A DNA stretch of 64,000 bases, taken from Nonomuraea guangzhouensis (lineage in GTDB: Bacteria > Actinomycetota > Actinomycetes > Streptosporangiales > Streptosporangiaceae). Positions within the stretch are counted from its first letter, which is position 1. Each line of letters begins with the position of its first letter. The notes under the pieces were generated by a model. That model saw only the letters and a program-made list of their open reading frames with translations. It searched no databases and was not told the DNA's origin. Location of the stretch: positions 186,001 to 250,000 of the forward strand of contig NZ_JAHKRM010000021.1 of the NCBI RefSeq assembly GCF_019396345.1, given 5' to 3'. A program made the translations under genes and the position numbers. Shown here one piece after another: positions 32,160-39,523 of this stretch.

Positions 32160-33476
32160 ATGGCTGATGGCAGGCAATGGGACCGACGTTCGCTGTTGCG
32201 GGGCGCCGCAGTGGTGGCCGGTGCGGCCGCGACCGCACCGCTGCTGGGCAAGACCGCCACGGCGGCCACGGCGTCAGTCGGCACCGATGCCGCGGACGCG
32301 CTGTTCAAAGCCGGCAAGTTCGAGGAGGCCGGCCGCGCGTACGAGAAGATCCTGAACACCGACCCCACGAACCTGCGCGCGGCCCGCCAGCGCGGCTATG
32401 TGGGGCTACTGTCCAACCGGTTCCCCGAGGCCGAGAAGTACCTCAAGATGGCCCTCCATCTGGCGCCCGACGACAAGGACACCAACTACTTCCTGGCCGA
32501 CTGCTACATGCGGCAGGACAAATTCGCCCTGTCCGCACGATGCTGGCAGGCGACCGGCGACGATACCTACGCCAAGTGGTTCGCGGCGATCAGCGGCGAG
32601 GCGTATCAGATCCACGGCGACATCGCGCGGGTGGAAATCAAGCAGATGGACCCGTTTCCGCTGGTGGAGGCCTCGCTCAACGGCGGACCGGCGAGGCGCT
32701 TCCTGCCCTACACCGGCGCCCCGAATCTGAACCTGCGCGGGTCGGTGGCCAAGGAGGCCGGGCTGAGCCCCATCTTCAGTGAGGAGACCGATTTCGGGCA
32801 GGGCACCGTATGGGCGCACTACGGAATGCTGGACTCCTTCAAGCTGGGCGACATCGAGCTGCGCAACATCCCCGTGGGCTGGTCGGAGACGGAGTCGGGC
32901 GAAGACGTCGACACCGACAGCGACGGCCTGATCGGCACCTGGGTGTTCTACCACCTGCTGACCACCTTCGACTACGCGGGCCGGTCGCTGATCCTGCGCC
33001 GCCCGACCCCCGAGGCGGCCGACAAGGCACGCGCCGCCGCCGAACGGGCGGGCGTCAAGCCCCTGCCGCTGTGGCTGGCCCGTGAGCACCAGCTGCACAG
33101 CCTGGGCAGCATCGCCGGCGGCGCCAGCTCCGGCCCACGGGTGGTGGGCGTGAACTTCGGCGGAATCGGCGAGATCGTCGCGGGTATGCACGGGGAAACG
33201 GCCAAGCAGTTGCAGATCCGCACCGACTACGACCGCCCGGTCGAGACTGCTGCCCACAACCACCCAGTTGTCGCCTACCCCTGCTACCCGAAGGAGATCC
33301 GCCTCGGCCACGCCGTGGCCAAGGACGTCTACTGCTACACGAACCCACAGGCCGCGATCGCCCCCTTCGGGTTCGACCTGCTGGCCCACCTCGCCCACTG
33401 CTTCTGGAAGCCCTACAACATCACCCTCGACTTCACCGACATGAAGCTCTACCTCGCCTCCGGCAAGGCCGCCTGA
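32160..33476 (+). CDS. TAT-exported TPR protein with a degenerate retropepsin-like domain
   Basis: 438 residues. The start MADGRQWDRRSLLRGAAVVA is a twin-arginine signal followed by an AAATAPLLG hydrophobic stretch. TPR helices occupy about residues 40-125 (ADALFKAGKFEEAGRAYEKIL). The rest resembles an aspartyl protease (retropepsin-like) domain with gxxhGxLDSFKLGDIEL and SDGLIGTWVF, but where a DTGA catalytic motif is expected the sequence reads LPYTGAPNLNL, so the Asp is replaced by Tyr. It is probably an exported, non-proteolytic binding protein. ATG 32160 has AAAAGGAG. Confidence 0.75.
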   Translation: MADGRQWDRRSLLRGAAVVAGAAATAPLLGKTATAATASVGTDAADALFKAGKFEEAGRAYEKILNTDPTNLRAARQRGYVGLLSNRFPEAEKYLKMALHLAPDDKDTNYFLADCYMRQDKFALSARCWQATGDDTYAKWFAAISGEAYQIHGDIARVEIKQMDPFPLVEASLNGGPARRFLPYTGAPNLNLRGSVAKEAGLSPIFSEETDFGQGTVWAHYGMLDSFKLGDIELRNIPVGWSETESGEDVDTDSDGLIGTWVFYHLLTTFDYAGRSLILRRPTPEAADKARAAAERAGVKPLPLWLAREHQLHSLGSIAGGASSGPRVVGVNFGGIGEIVAGMHGETAKQLQIRTDYDRPVETAAHNHPVVAYPCYPKEIRLGHAVAKDVYCYTNPQAAIAPFGFDLLAHLAHCFWKPYNITLDFTDMKLYLASGKAA

Positions 33477-33946
33477 TCACCGCGACCGCACGGGCGTCAT
33501 AGGAGCTACCTGGAACTGCCGGCTGCCACGGGCGACGGGGTGCGGACCAGACGCCCTCACCCCGTCGCCCGGGAGTGAGCCGGCCACCGGAGCAGCAGCC
33601 ACGCGCGGTCAAGCAGGGCAAGCGGGTAGAGGTACGTCGGGGACCAGCGTCACCTACGCCATGCCCGATGGCCATTCGTCCAGGGAGGCTTGACGCTTAC
33701 CGAGGGTAAGGACGGACGCACGGAGTTGGTACTCCTGACGAACGCCACACACCCCGTACGCGGCCGCGACCTGCGGCTGGCGGCGTCCTGACACCGGACC
33801 GTGGAAGTGTTCCGTCCCGGCCGATGCGCGTGCCAGCAGTCCAGGGAGCCCAAGATGGCGTGACCTAATCCCGATCACGGCGCGAGACCCGGTAAGCATG
33901 TGGTGGACGGACGAACGGTATCGACTGAGAAAGCAGAGGCGCCGCG
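33477..33946. other. 470-bp region with only a gene relic
   Basis: No intact gene. It contains the serine-hydrolase fragment at 33690-33791 and otherwise short frames on both strands without ribosome-binding sites. The composition is normal for the genome. The region looks like a scar between the TPR protein and the aldo/keto reductase. Confidence 0.5.
33690..33791 (+). pseudogene. C-terminal relic of a serine hydrolase (AmiE-like)
   Basis: The frame reads LTLTEGKDGRTELVLLTNATHPVRGRD and then stops. Bases 33729-33770 match 18439-18480 in the murein-cluster serine hydrolase at 37 of 42 positions. The upstream part of the gene is missing and another frame carries a GHS-like trace at about 33669. 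It is a decayed paralogue or a transferred fragment. Confidence 0.7.
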
Positions 33947-34918
33947 ATGCGTGATGAGCTGACTGTGCGGCCGATGGGCAGGGTCGGGTTGCCGGTCACG
34001 CCGGTGGGGATCGGGTTGGCCGCGCTGGGCCGGCCGGCGTACATCACACTCGGCAGGGACGAAGATCTCGGCGGTGATCGCAGCGTCCCCGCGATGCGGG
34101 CGCGGACCTGGGCGGTGCTGGATGCGGCGCTGGCGGCCGGCGTACGGTACTTCGACGTGGCCCGCTCCTACGGCAGGGCCGAGGAGTTTCTCGCCGGCTG
34201 GCTGCGTGAGCGCGCCATCGCGCCCGGGACCGTCACCGTGGGGTCGAAATGGGGGTACGCCTACGTCGGCGACTGGCAGATGGACGCCGACCGGCACGAG
34301 GTGAAGGAACTGTCCGCCGACCGGCTGCGCCACCAGCTGGACCAGACCCGAGAGCTGCTGGGCGAGCATCTTTCGCTGTACCAGATCCACTCGGCCACCG
34401 TCGAAAGCGGCGTGCTCGACGACAAGGACATCCTGGCCGAGCTGCGCGAGTTGCGCGCCGGGGGCGTCTCGGTCGGCCTGTCCACGACCGGCCCGAGCCA
34501 GGCGGACACCATTGATCGGGCGGTCGAGATCGGTCTGTTCGACACGGTCCAGGCCACCTGGAACCTGCTGGAGCGATCCGCCGGTCCGGCCCTGGCCCGG
34601 GCGCACCGTTCCGGTCTGGGCGTGATCGTCAAGGAGGGTGTGGCGAACGGCCGCCTGACCTCCCACGCCGCGCCTGCCGTGCTCGCCCAGGCCGCCCGGG
34701 AACGCGACCTCACGCCGGACGCCCTGGCCTTGGCCGCCGTCCTCGCCCAACCGTGGGCCGGCGTGGTGCTCAGCGGGGCCGCCTCGGTGGATCAGTTCAG
34801 CAGCAATCTGACCGCGATCCGCGTCGACTGGGATACGGAGCTGGACGAGCGCCTGGCCGTACTGACCGAGAGCGCTCAGACGTACTGGACGACACGAAGC
34901 TCGCTGCAATGGCAGTGA
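33947..34918 (+). CDS. Aldo/keto reductase
   Basis: 323 residues, not closely similar to the first aldo/keto reductase of the window. Asp and Tyr of the tetrad are in YFDVARSYGRAEEF, Lys in VGSKWGYAY, and His in SLYQIHSATVESG. The C-terminal cofactor loop VVLSGAASVDQFSSNL is typical of AKR20-like or L-galactose dehydrogenase-like members. Substrate unknown. ATG 33947 has only a weak GAGG box. It stands alone. Confidence 0.85.
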   Translation: MRDELTVRPMGRVGLPVTPVGIGLAALGRPAYITLGRDEDLGGDRSVPAMRARTWAVLDAALAAGVRYFDVARSYGRAEEFLAGWLRERAIAPGTVTVGSKWGYAYVGDWQMDADRHEVKELSADRLRHQLDQTRELLGEHLSLYQIHSATVESGVLDDKDILAELRELRAGGVSVGLSTTGPSQADTIDRAVEIGLFDTVQATWNLLERSAGPALARAHRSGLGVIVKEGVANGRLTSHAAPAVLAQAARERDLTPDALALAAVLAQPWAGVVLSGAASVDQFSSNLTAIRVDWDTELDERLAVLTESAQTYWTTRSSLQWQ

Positions 34919-35163
34919 TCACTCCGTTGCGGGGACTGTCCGTGGCTGGGTTGTGAACTTTTCGCGGTGACTCGTAGGGGCCGAGATCGCGGGGTTCGGC
35001 TGGTCACGGATGCGTGCCTGTGGCGATCATCGGCGCGGCTCGGCGTCGCCGCGCCGGCCCACGCCGGCTGCGACGACGCCAAACTCACGCGGGGCGCGAC
35101 CATGTACGGCGTACGTCTCCTGCGTGCTGGCTCAGCCAGCGGAACACCTGACCGCGCCCGCGA

Positions 35164-35403
35164 CTACTTCCTCAACCAGAGCATGTAGAACGGGCTGTCC
35201 CAGCGGCAGTCGTACTCCTTGTAGTTTTCCATGACAAGTTTGGCCGTCCCCGCCTTGACGCAGTTCGTAAGAGTCCTGAAGCCCTGGTACGGGGCCCAGC
35301 CCGACGCCGTGGCACTGGCCGGGGTCGCGGCGGCGAGGGCACCGACAGCGAGGGTGCCGGCCATCATCAGGGTCACGCCGAACCGTGCGGCTTTCTGTCG
35401 CAA
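35164..35403 (-). CDS. Small secreted protein
   Basis: 79 residues with a clear signal peptide (MRQKAARFGVTLMMAGTLAV then ALAAATPASATA) and a mature part of about 45 residues with two Cys (TNCVKAG and YDCRWDS) likely forming one disulfide. The start is TTG 35403, preceded by GAGGAAGGA at good spacing; no ATG is in frame there. No family is recognised. Such small exported proteins are common in actinomycetes. Confidence 0.65.
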   Translation of the reverse strand: MRQKAARFGVTLMMAGTLAVGALAAATPASATASGWAPYQGFRTLTNCVKAGTAKLVMENYKEYDCRWDSPFYMLWLRK

Positions 35404-35798
35404 GACATGGTCCTTCCTCAGTGGGCGGCGCACGCGCCGCCATACGGATGGCCCCACGGTAACGTCACTTGATCATGAAATGCAGGCATTTGTCGATCTT
35501 CGCCGGGAAGACACCCCCGTGCTCGTCGACCTCCAGCACTGGCCACCGCCCGCCGTTGTGATGAGGCGGGAACCCAGCAGCGCGACGTGGCCGACCGGTC
35601 AGGTCCCCAGGGCCTTGGCGAGGTGGCGTTGACGGCCTGGGTGTCCGTTTCAAGGGACGAACGGTCCGGCGATGTCGCGGGCTGCCGGCGTACGGCTTCA
35701 AGCGCAGAACCACGTACAAGCAAACGTACAGAGCTGTTCAGCGTCTCGGATGACCACCGGCTCCCGAGTAAGGGTGAAAGGCACTTGCGCACCGCGGC
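35404..35798. other. 395-bp region with a relic repeat but no supported gene
   Basis: Between the small secreted protein and the TetR gene I see no convincing gene. Overlapping frames on both strands lack ribosome-binding sites. The segment 35597-35628 shares GGTCAGGTCCCCA and GAGGTGGCG with 38356-38380, on the far side of the IS remnant, which suggests rearranged mobile-element edges. Confidence 0.5.
35597..35628. repeat. Repeat copy A flanking the IS/TetR segment
   Basis: GGTCAGGTCCCCA followed 11 bases later by GAGGTGGCG. Copy B lies at 38356-38380 in direct orientation, with the two blocks almost adjacent. The pair brackets the TetR/lactonase genes and the deleted ISAs1 transposase. Confidence 0.55.
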
Positions 35799-36398
35799 TC
35801 AGTTTGTGCGTTCATCTGTCACCGCGGGGATTTCTTGGATGATGAGGGCCGCAAGCCGCGTGGCTGCCTGCCGGAGGGGTGCCGTGTCACGCTGGACTCG
35901 GGCGAGCAGGAGCGCGCCCTCGATGGTGGACAGGATGAACACCGCCAGTTCAGCGGCCGCGGCGTCGGGGATTCCGCGTTCTCTCAGGCGTGCCGCGATG
36001 AGGGTGATCCAGTGTTGGTAGCCGTGGGAGCAGGCGGCTTGGACCTGGTCGCTGTCGGCGGCGATCTCCAAGGCAACGGTGGCCAGCGGGCAGCCGTCGC
36101 GGAAGCCTGATTGCTGCAGCACGGTGCCGAGCAGGTCGGTGATGGCGTGCGCTGCTGCGGCAGGGTCGGCCTGGGCGAGAACTGCGTCGATGGCCTGACC
36201 CCATTCGACGGCGGCTCGGGTGACCGTTTCGACGGCTAGTTGTTCTTTGCCGCCGGGGAAGTGGAAGTACAGCGTCCCCTTGGGCGCTCCCGCTTCGGAC
36301 AAGATCTGGTTGACCCCCGTGGCGTGGTAGCCCTGCCGCTGGAACAGAGCTTGGGCCGCGTCCAGGATCTGTTGCCTGGTCTGGCCTCGTGGCGCCAT
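35799..36398 (-). CDS. TetR-family regulator (LmrA/YxaF-like)
   Basis: 199 residues. The HTH is TRQQILDAAQALFQRQGYHA and GVNQILSEAGAPKGTLYFHF; the PKGTLYFHFPGGKEQL segment is the hallmark of the LmrA/YxaF subgroup. The C-terminal ligand-binding domain is helical. It is transcribed after the lactonase gene with a three-base gap, and a palindrome of the type bound by this subgroup lies at the operon promoter, so autoregulation and control of the lactonase are likely. Confidence 0.88.
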   Translation of the reverse strand: MAPRGQTRQQILDAAQALFQRQGYHATGVNQILSEAGAPKGTLYFHFPGGKEQLAVETVTRAAVEWGQAIDAVLAQADPAAAAHAITDLLGTVLQQSGFRDGCPLATVALEIAADSDQVQAACSHGYQHWITLIAARLRERGIPDAAAAELAVFILSTIEGALLLARVQRDTAPLRQAATRLAALIIQEIPAVTDERTN

Positions 36399-36401
36399 GG
36401 G

Positions 36402-37295
36402 TTACTCCGCAGCAGGTGGGATGGCGGGTGCGCTGGATGTGTTCGCGGCGCGTCCGGAAGATTGCGCGGACTGGGCGCGGTCGAGTTCTGCTGGGTCGTG
36501 TGCGCAGAAGATGTCCACCTCTCCGGTACGCGCGAGGTCGTTGAGCCGTTGCAGGTTGTGGATGCGTGCGGCGCGGTCAGCCTGCAGAAGGGTCTGGAAC
36601 GCTCCGGTAATCGGTGGGCAGGAGGGATCGTGCGTCATCTGGGCGTGATTGAAGTAGGCGTCGCCGGCATGCAGCAGCCAGCGCTTCGACCCGCCGTCGG
36701 TGCGGCCAGTGTCGACGGCGACGCCGGCGTGGCCGCGCGTGTGCCCGGCCAGCGGCACGAGCAAGATCGATGACGGCAGTCCGGCCAGATCGCCTACTCC
36801 GGAGAATCCGAACCAGTCGTCACCGGTCGTGGTGTGCGGTACCCAGTCGGGGCCGTGCGCCCAGTGCGAGGCGTGGTAGCGGAAACGTTCGCGGGCGTCG
36901 AGTGGGCGCCGCGCGGCCTCCAGTTCCGCTGCGTAGATGTGGACCTTGGCGTTCGGGAAGTCTCCCAGCCCGCCTGCGTGATCGACATCCAGGTGGGTCA
37001 GCACGATGTGCCGGACGTCATCCAGTTCGTAGCCGAGTCGGGCAACCTGGTGGGCAGCGGTCTCGTCCGCAGCCAGTACGGGGCGGGACAGCCGCCGGAA
37101 CATCGGGCTCAGTCGCCCGGGGTTGCGTACGTCGCCGAGCCCCAGCCCGGTGTCGACCAGGACAAGTCCTGCGTCAGTCTCGAGAAGCAGGCAGTGGCAC
37201 ACGTTCCGCGCGAAGGTCAGCGGGCTGCCGGTGCCGCTGACCAGACGCCCGCCGAAGGGGCGCGTGGTCCCGCAGTTGAGATGATGGATCCGCAT
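36402..37295 (-). CDS. MBL-fold metallo-hydrolase (AHL lactonase-like)
   Basis: 297 residues. The metallo-beta-lactamase motif is VLTHLDVDHAGGL (HxDxDH in place of the more usual HxHxDH), with further ligands in LAGHTRGHAGV, HAGDAYF and FCAHDPAE. HLDxDH is the form found in AHL lactonases of the AiiA/AttM type, so quorum-signal or lactone hydrolysis is a fair guess. No signal peptide. First gene of a two-gene operon with the TetR regulator. The last 25 residues are Ala/Ser/Pro-rich. Confidence 0.82.
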   Translation of the reverse strand: MRIHHLNCGTTRPFGGRLVSGTGSPLTFARNVCHCLLLETDAGLVLVDTGLGLGDVRNPGRLSPMFRRLSRPVLAADETAAHQVARLGYELDDVRHIVLTHLDVDHAGGLGDFPNAKVHIYAAELEAARRPLDARERFRYHASHWAHGPDWVPHTTTGDDWFGFSGVGDLAGLPSSILLVPLAGHTRGHAGVAVDTGRTDGGSKRWLLHAGDAYFNHAQMTHDPSCPPITGAFQTLLQADRAARIHNLQRLNDLARTGEVDIFCAHDPAELDRAQSAQSSGRAANTSSAPAIPPAAE

Positions 37296-37306
37296 GCGAT
37301 AAATCT

Positions 37307-37320
37307 ATAGACTGGTCTAT
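37307..37320. promoter_or_regulatory. TetR-type operator upstream of the lactonase
   Basis: ATAGAC, TG, GTCTAT: perfect 6-bp arms, 11 bases before the lactonase start. The TAGAC..GTCTA core is typical of LmrA/YxaF-type operators, and that is the subgroup of the TetR protein encoded in the same operon. Confidence 0.65.
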
Positions 37321-37486
37321 TAGTTTTCAAGCTCGCGTCCCGGCATGCGATCAGGTCTGGCTCTGTACTCGAACGCGTACGCCGACACGGGCCGCTGAGC
37401 AGTTCATGAGGCAACCGAACAGGCCCGACCTTTGAGATCATGAGGTTTTCTACGCCAAAAGATCACCTGAGAAGGCCGAGCCTGCC

Positions 37487-38317
37487 CTGCCGTCATCGCC
37501 GATCAGTGATGCCCTCTGCCACCTGGTCGAACAGACGCCGATGGCCGCCTCGGCCACCGATTGCGTCAGCCTTCTGGAACGCTTCCAGCACATCCCCGAT
37601 CCACGCGACCCGCGTGGTGTCCGCCACACGCTGGCCTGGCTGTTGGCGCTCGCCTCGGCGGCCGTGCTGGCAGGATCGCGGTCGTTCACCGCGATCGGCG
37701 AGTGGATCGCCGATGCACCCGCCCAGGTCATGGCCGCTCTGGGAGTCCGGCGCGACCCGCTGAGCAAGCAGTGGCGACCACCGGATGAGTCGACCGTGCG
37801 GCGGCTGCTGGAGAAGGTCGACGCACGGGCGCTGGACGAAGCGGTCTGCTCGTGGCCGGCTGAGCGAGCTGCCAGGACAACCCCCGCTCCTGGCAAGACC
37901 AACGAGATCACCCGGTTCCAACCCCTGCTCCAACCTCTCGATCTCAACGACTGCGTGATCACTGCCGATGCCCTGCACACGCAGCGCGATCACGCCGTCT
38001 TCCTGGCCGAGCAGAAGAGGGCGCACTACCTGCTCATCGTCAAGAAAAACCAGCCCACCCTGTACGCCCAGGTCAAGAGGTTGCTGTGGAAACAGATCCC
38101 CATCCAGAACCGCGAGCGTGACTGCGGGAACGGACGCGACGAGCACCGCACGCTCAAGGTCGTCACTGCCAAGGCGGGACTGCTGTTCCCGCACGCCACC
38201 CTGCGCAACCTCGCCATCGGCGGCCTACGCCTGGCCGGAGCCGACAACCTCGCCCAAGCCGCCCGCCGCATCTCCCGCAACGCCACCCGCAGCCTCCCCA
38301 TCCTCGGCCTCACCTGA
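37487..38317 (+). pseudogene. ISAs1-family transposase with two internal in-frame deletions
   Basis: About 275 codons against roughly 380-400 for an intact ISAs1 transposase. N-terminal SLLERFQHIPDPRDPRGVRH, middle TNEITRFQPLLQPLDLNDCVITADALHTQ and KKNQPTLY, and C-terminal TLRNLAIGGLRLAG blocks are all ISAs1. The block with the first catalytic Asp (around the 'GKxLRG' region) is missing between ERAART and KTNEI. The block between LLFPHA and TLRNLAIG, which includes the HWGIEN-type catalytic Glu region, is also missing. Both joints keep the frame. It cannot be an active transposase. Confidence 0.85.
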
Positions 38318-38355
38318 CCAAGGAACCGGACAGATATCCACTACGCCAGGGCCCT

Positions 38356-38380
38356 GGTCAGGTCCCCAATGAGGTGGCGG
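38356..38380. repeat. Repeat copy B flanking the IS/TetR segment
   Basis: GGTCAGGTCCCCA then GAGGTGGCGG, the direct counterpart of 35597-35628. It begins 38 bases after the deleted transposase and could mark the element boundary or a recombination joint. Confidence 0.5.
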
Positions 38381-38464
38381 CTAGGTCGTCCCCCATGATG
38401 CGGCGTATGCTGGTCCTTTTCATGGCTTTGCGCGGACCATTCATTTTGGACGGAGCTGAACGTC

Positions 38465-39334
38465 ATGCAAGTGTACTACCCAAAACTTATTGCGCCGGTA
38501 CGGCGAGTGGGGAGGCGAGAATTCGACCTGTCCCGGCACATAGTCGTGATGGGAATTGTGAATCGTACGCCGAACTCAGGCCTGGATCCGAATCGGTCGA
38601 TGGAGGCTGATGCGGCGATAAAGACGGCGGAGCGGGCGCTACGAGATGGCGCGGAATGGCTTGATGTAGGGGGCCGGGCGTTCCGCTCTGATCAGCCACC
38701 GTTGTCGGGAGCGGAAGAAATAGACCGAGTGGCGCCCGTGATCAAGGGTATTCGGGAGAAGAGTGACGCCGTGATCAGCGTGGACACCCACCTGCCGGAG
38801 GTCGCGGAGGCGGCTTACAAGGCGGGTGCCGACGTGATCAATGACACGAACGGGCTCCGTGCGCCGGGGATGGCGAGCCTTATCGCCGAGACAGGGATGA
38901 GCGTCGTCATCACCCACAGCATCGGCGGGCCGGGGGAAGTGGTAGCGCGTCCCCACTATGAGAACGTCGTCAGCGAGGTGGCGGACTTCCTTCGGCAACG
39001 GGCGGACACCGCGGTCGGCTGTGGCATCAGACCGGAGAAGATTTTTATCGATCCGGGTCACGACCTGAACAAGACCACCGAGCACTCGAACACGATAACC
39101 CGCCGCTTGGGAGAGATCGCGGCAATGGGATACCCGGTGCTCGTGGCATGCAGCAACAAGCATTTCATCCGGGAAAGCCTCGGGGTGGCACCGGGCAGCG
39201 AAGCGCTGAAGGCCGGCACGATTGCGGCGAACACGGCGTGCGTCTATCAGGGCGCGAGGGTCGTGCGAGTCCACGATGTCGCGGGGAACGTCGCTGCTAT
39301 GAGGGCAGCGGAATCAGTGCTCGGTTTGGGATAA
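38465..39334 (+). CDS. Divergent dihydropteroate synthase-like protein
   Basis: 289 residues with the DHPS TIM-barrel order: MGIVNRTPNSGLDPNRS where DHPS has GILNVTPDSFSDGG, WLDVGGRAFRSDQPP where it has DIGGxSTRPG, AVISVDTHLPEVAEAA, VINDTNGL, ITHSIGG, and RVHDVAGNVAAM. Pterin-contact residues (Asp of SVDT, Asn of INDT, RVHDV) are largely kept. The pABA/sulfonamide-contact loops are not: the STRP motif is missing and the late RK loop is SNKHFIRESLG. ATG 38465 with GGAG upstream. Probably a specialised or transferred homologue, not the housekeeping FolP. Confidence 0.75.
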   Translation: MQVYYPKLIAPVRRVGRREFDLSRHIVVMGIVNRTPNSGLDPNRSMEADAAIKTAERALRDGAEWLDVGGRAFRSDQPPLSGAEEIDRVAPVIKGIREKSDAVISVDTHLPEVAEAAYKAGADVINDTNGLRAPGMASLIAETGMSVVITHSIGGPGEVVARPHYENVVSEVADFLRQRADTAVGCGIRPEKIFIDPGHDLNKTTEHSNTITRRLGEIAAMGYPVLVACSNKHFIRESLGVAPGSEALKAGTIAANTACVYQGARVVRVHDVAGNVAAMRAAESVLGLG

Positions 39335-39523
39335 TTCTGTGCGGCAGGAGCCAAGCCGGCAGCCTGACGGACATTTTTCTGAAATACGCGACCGATGCGT
39401 GGGCTCGGCGAGTCGAGCGGGCCAACGGCACGCAGGGCGGCGCCCGGCCCGGGGGGTTTCCCAAAAGAGCTTTTAAAAACGAGATGAAACGCGTGGCACT
39501 CAGCTCAGCGATCACTGGTCGCG

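Noticed and set aside
37301..37330. Possible DasR (dre) site because of ACTGGTCTA
   Set aside because: Only one half matches the DasR consensus; the sequence is a better perfect palindrome of the TetR/LmrA type.
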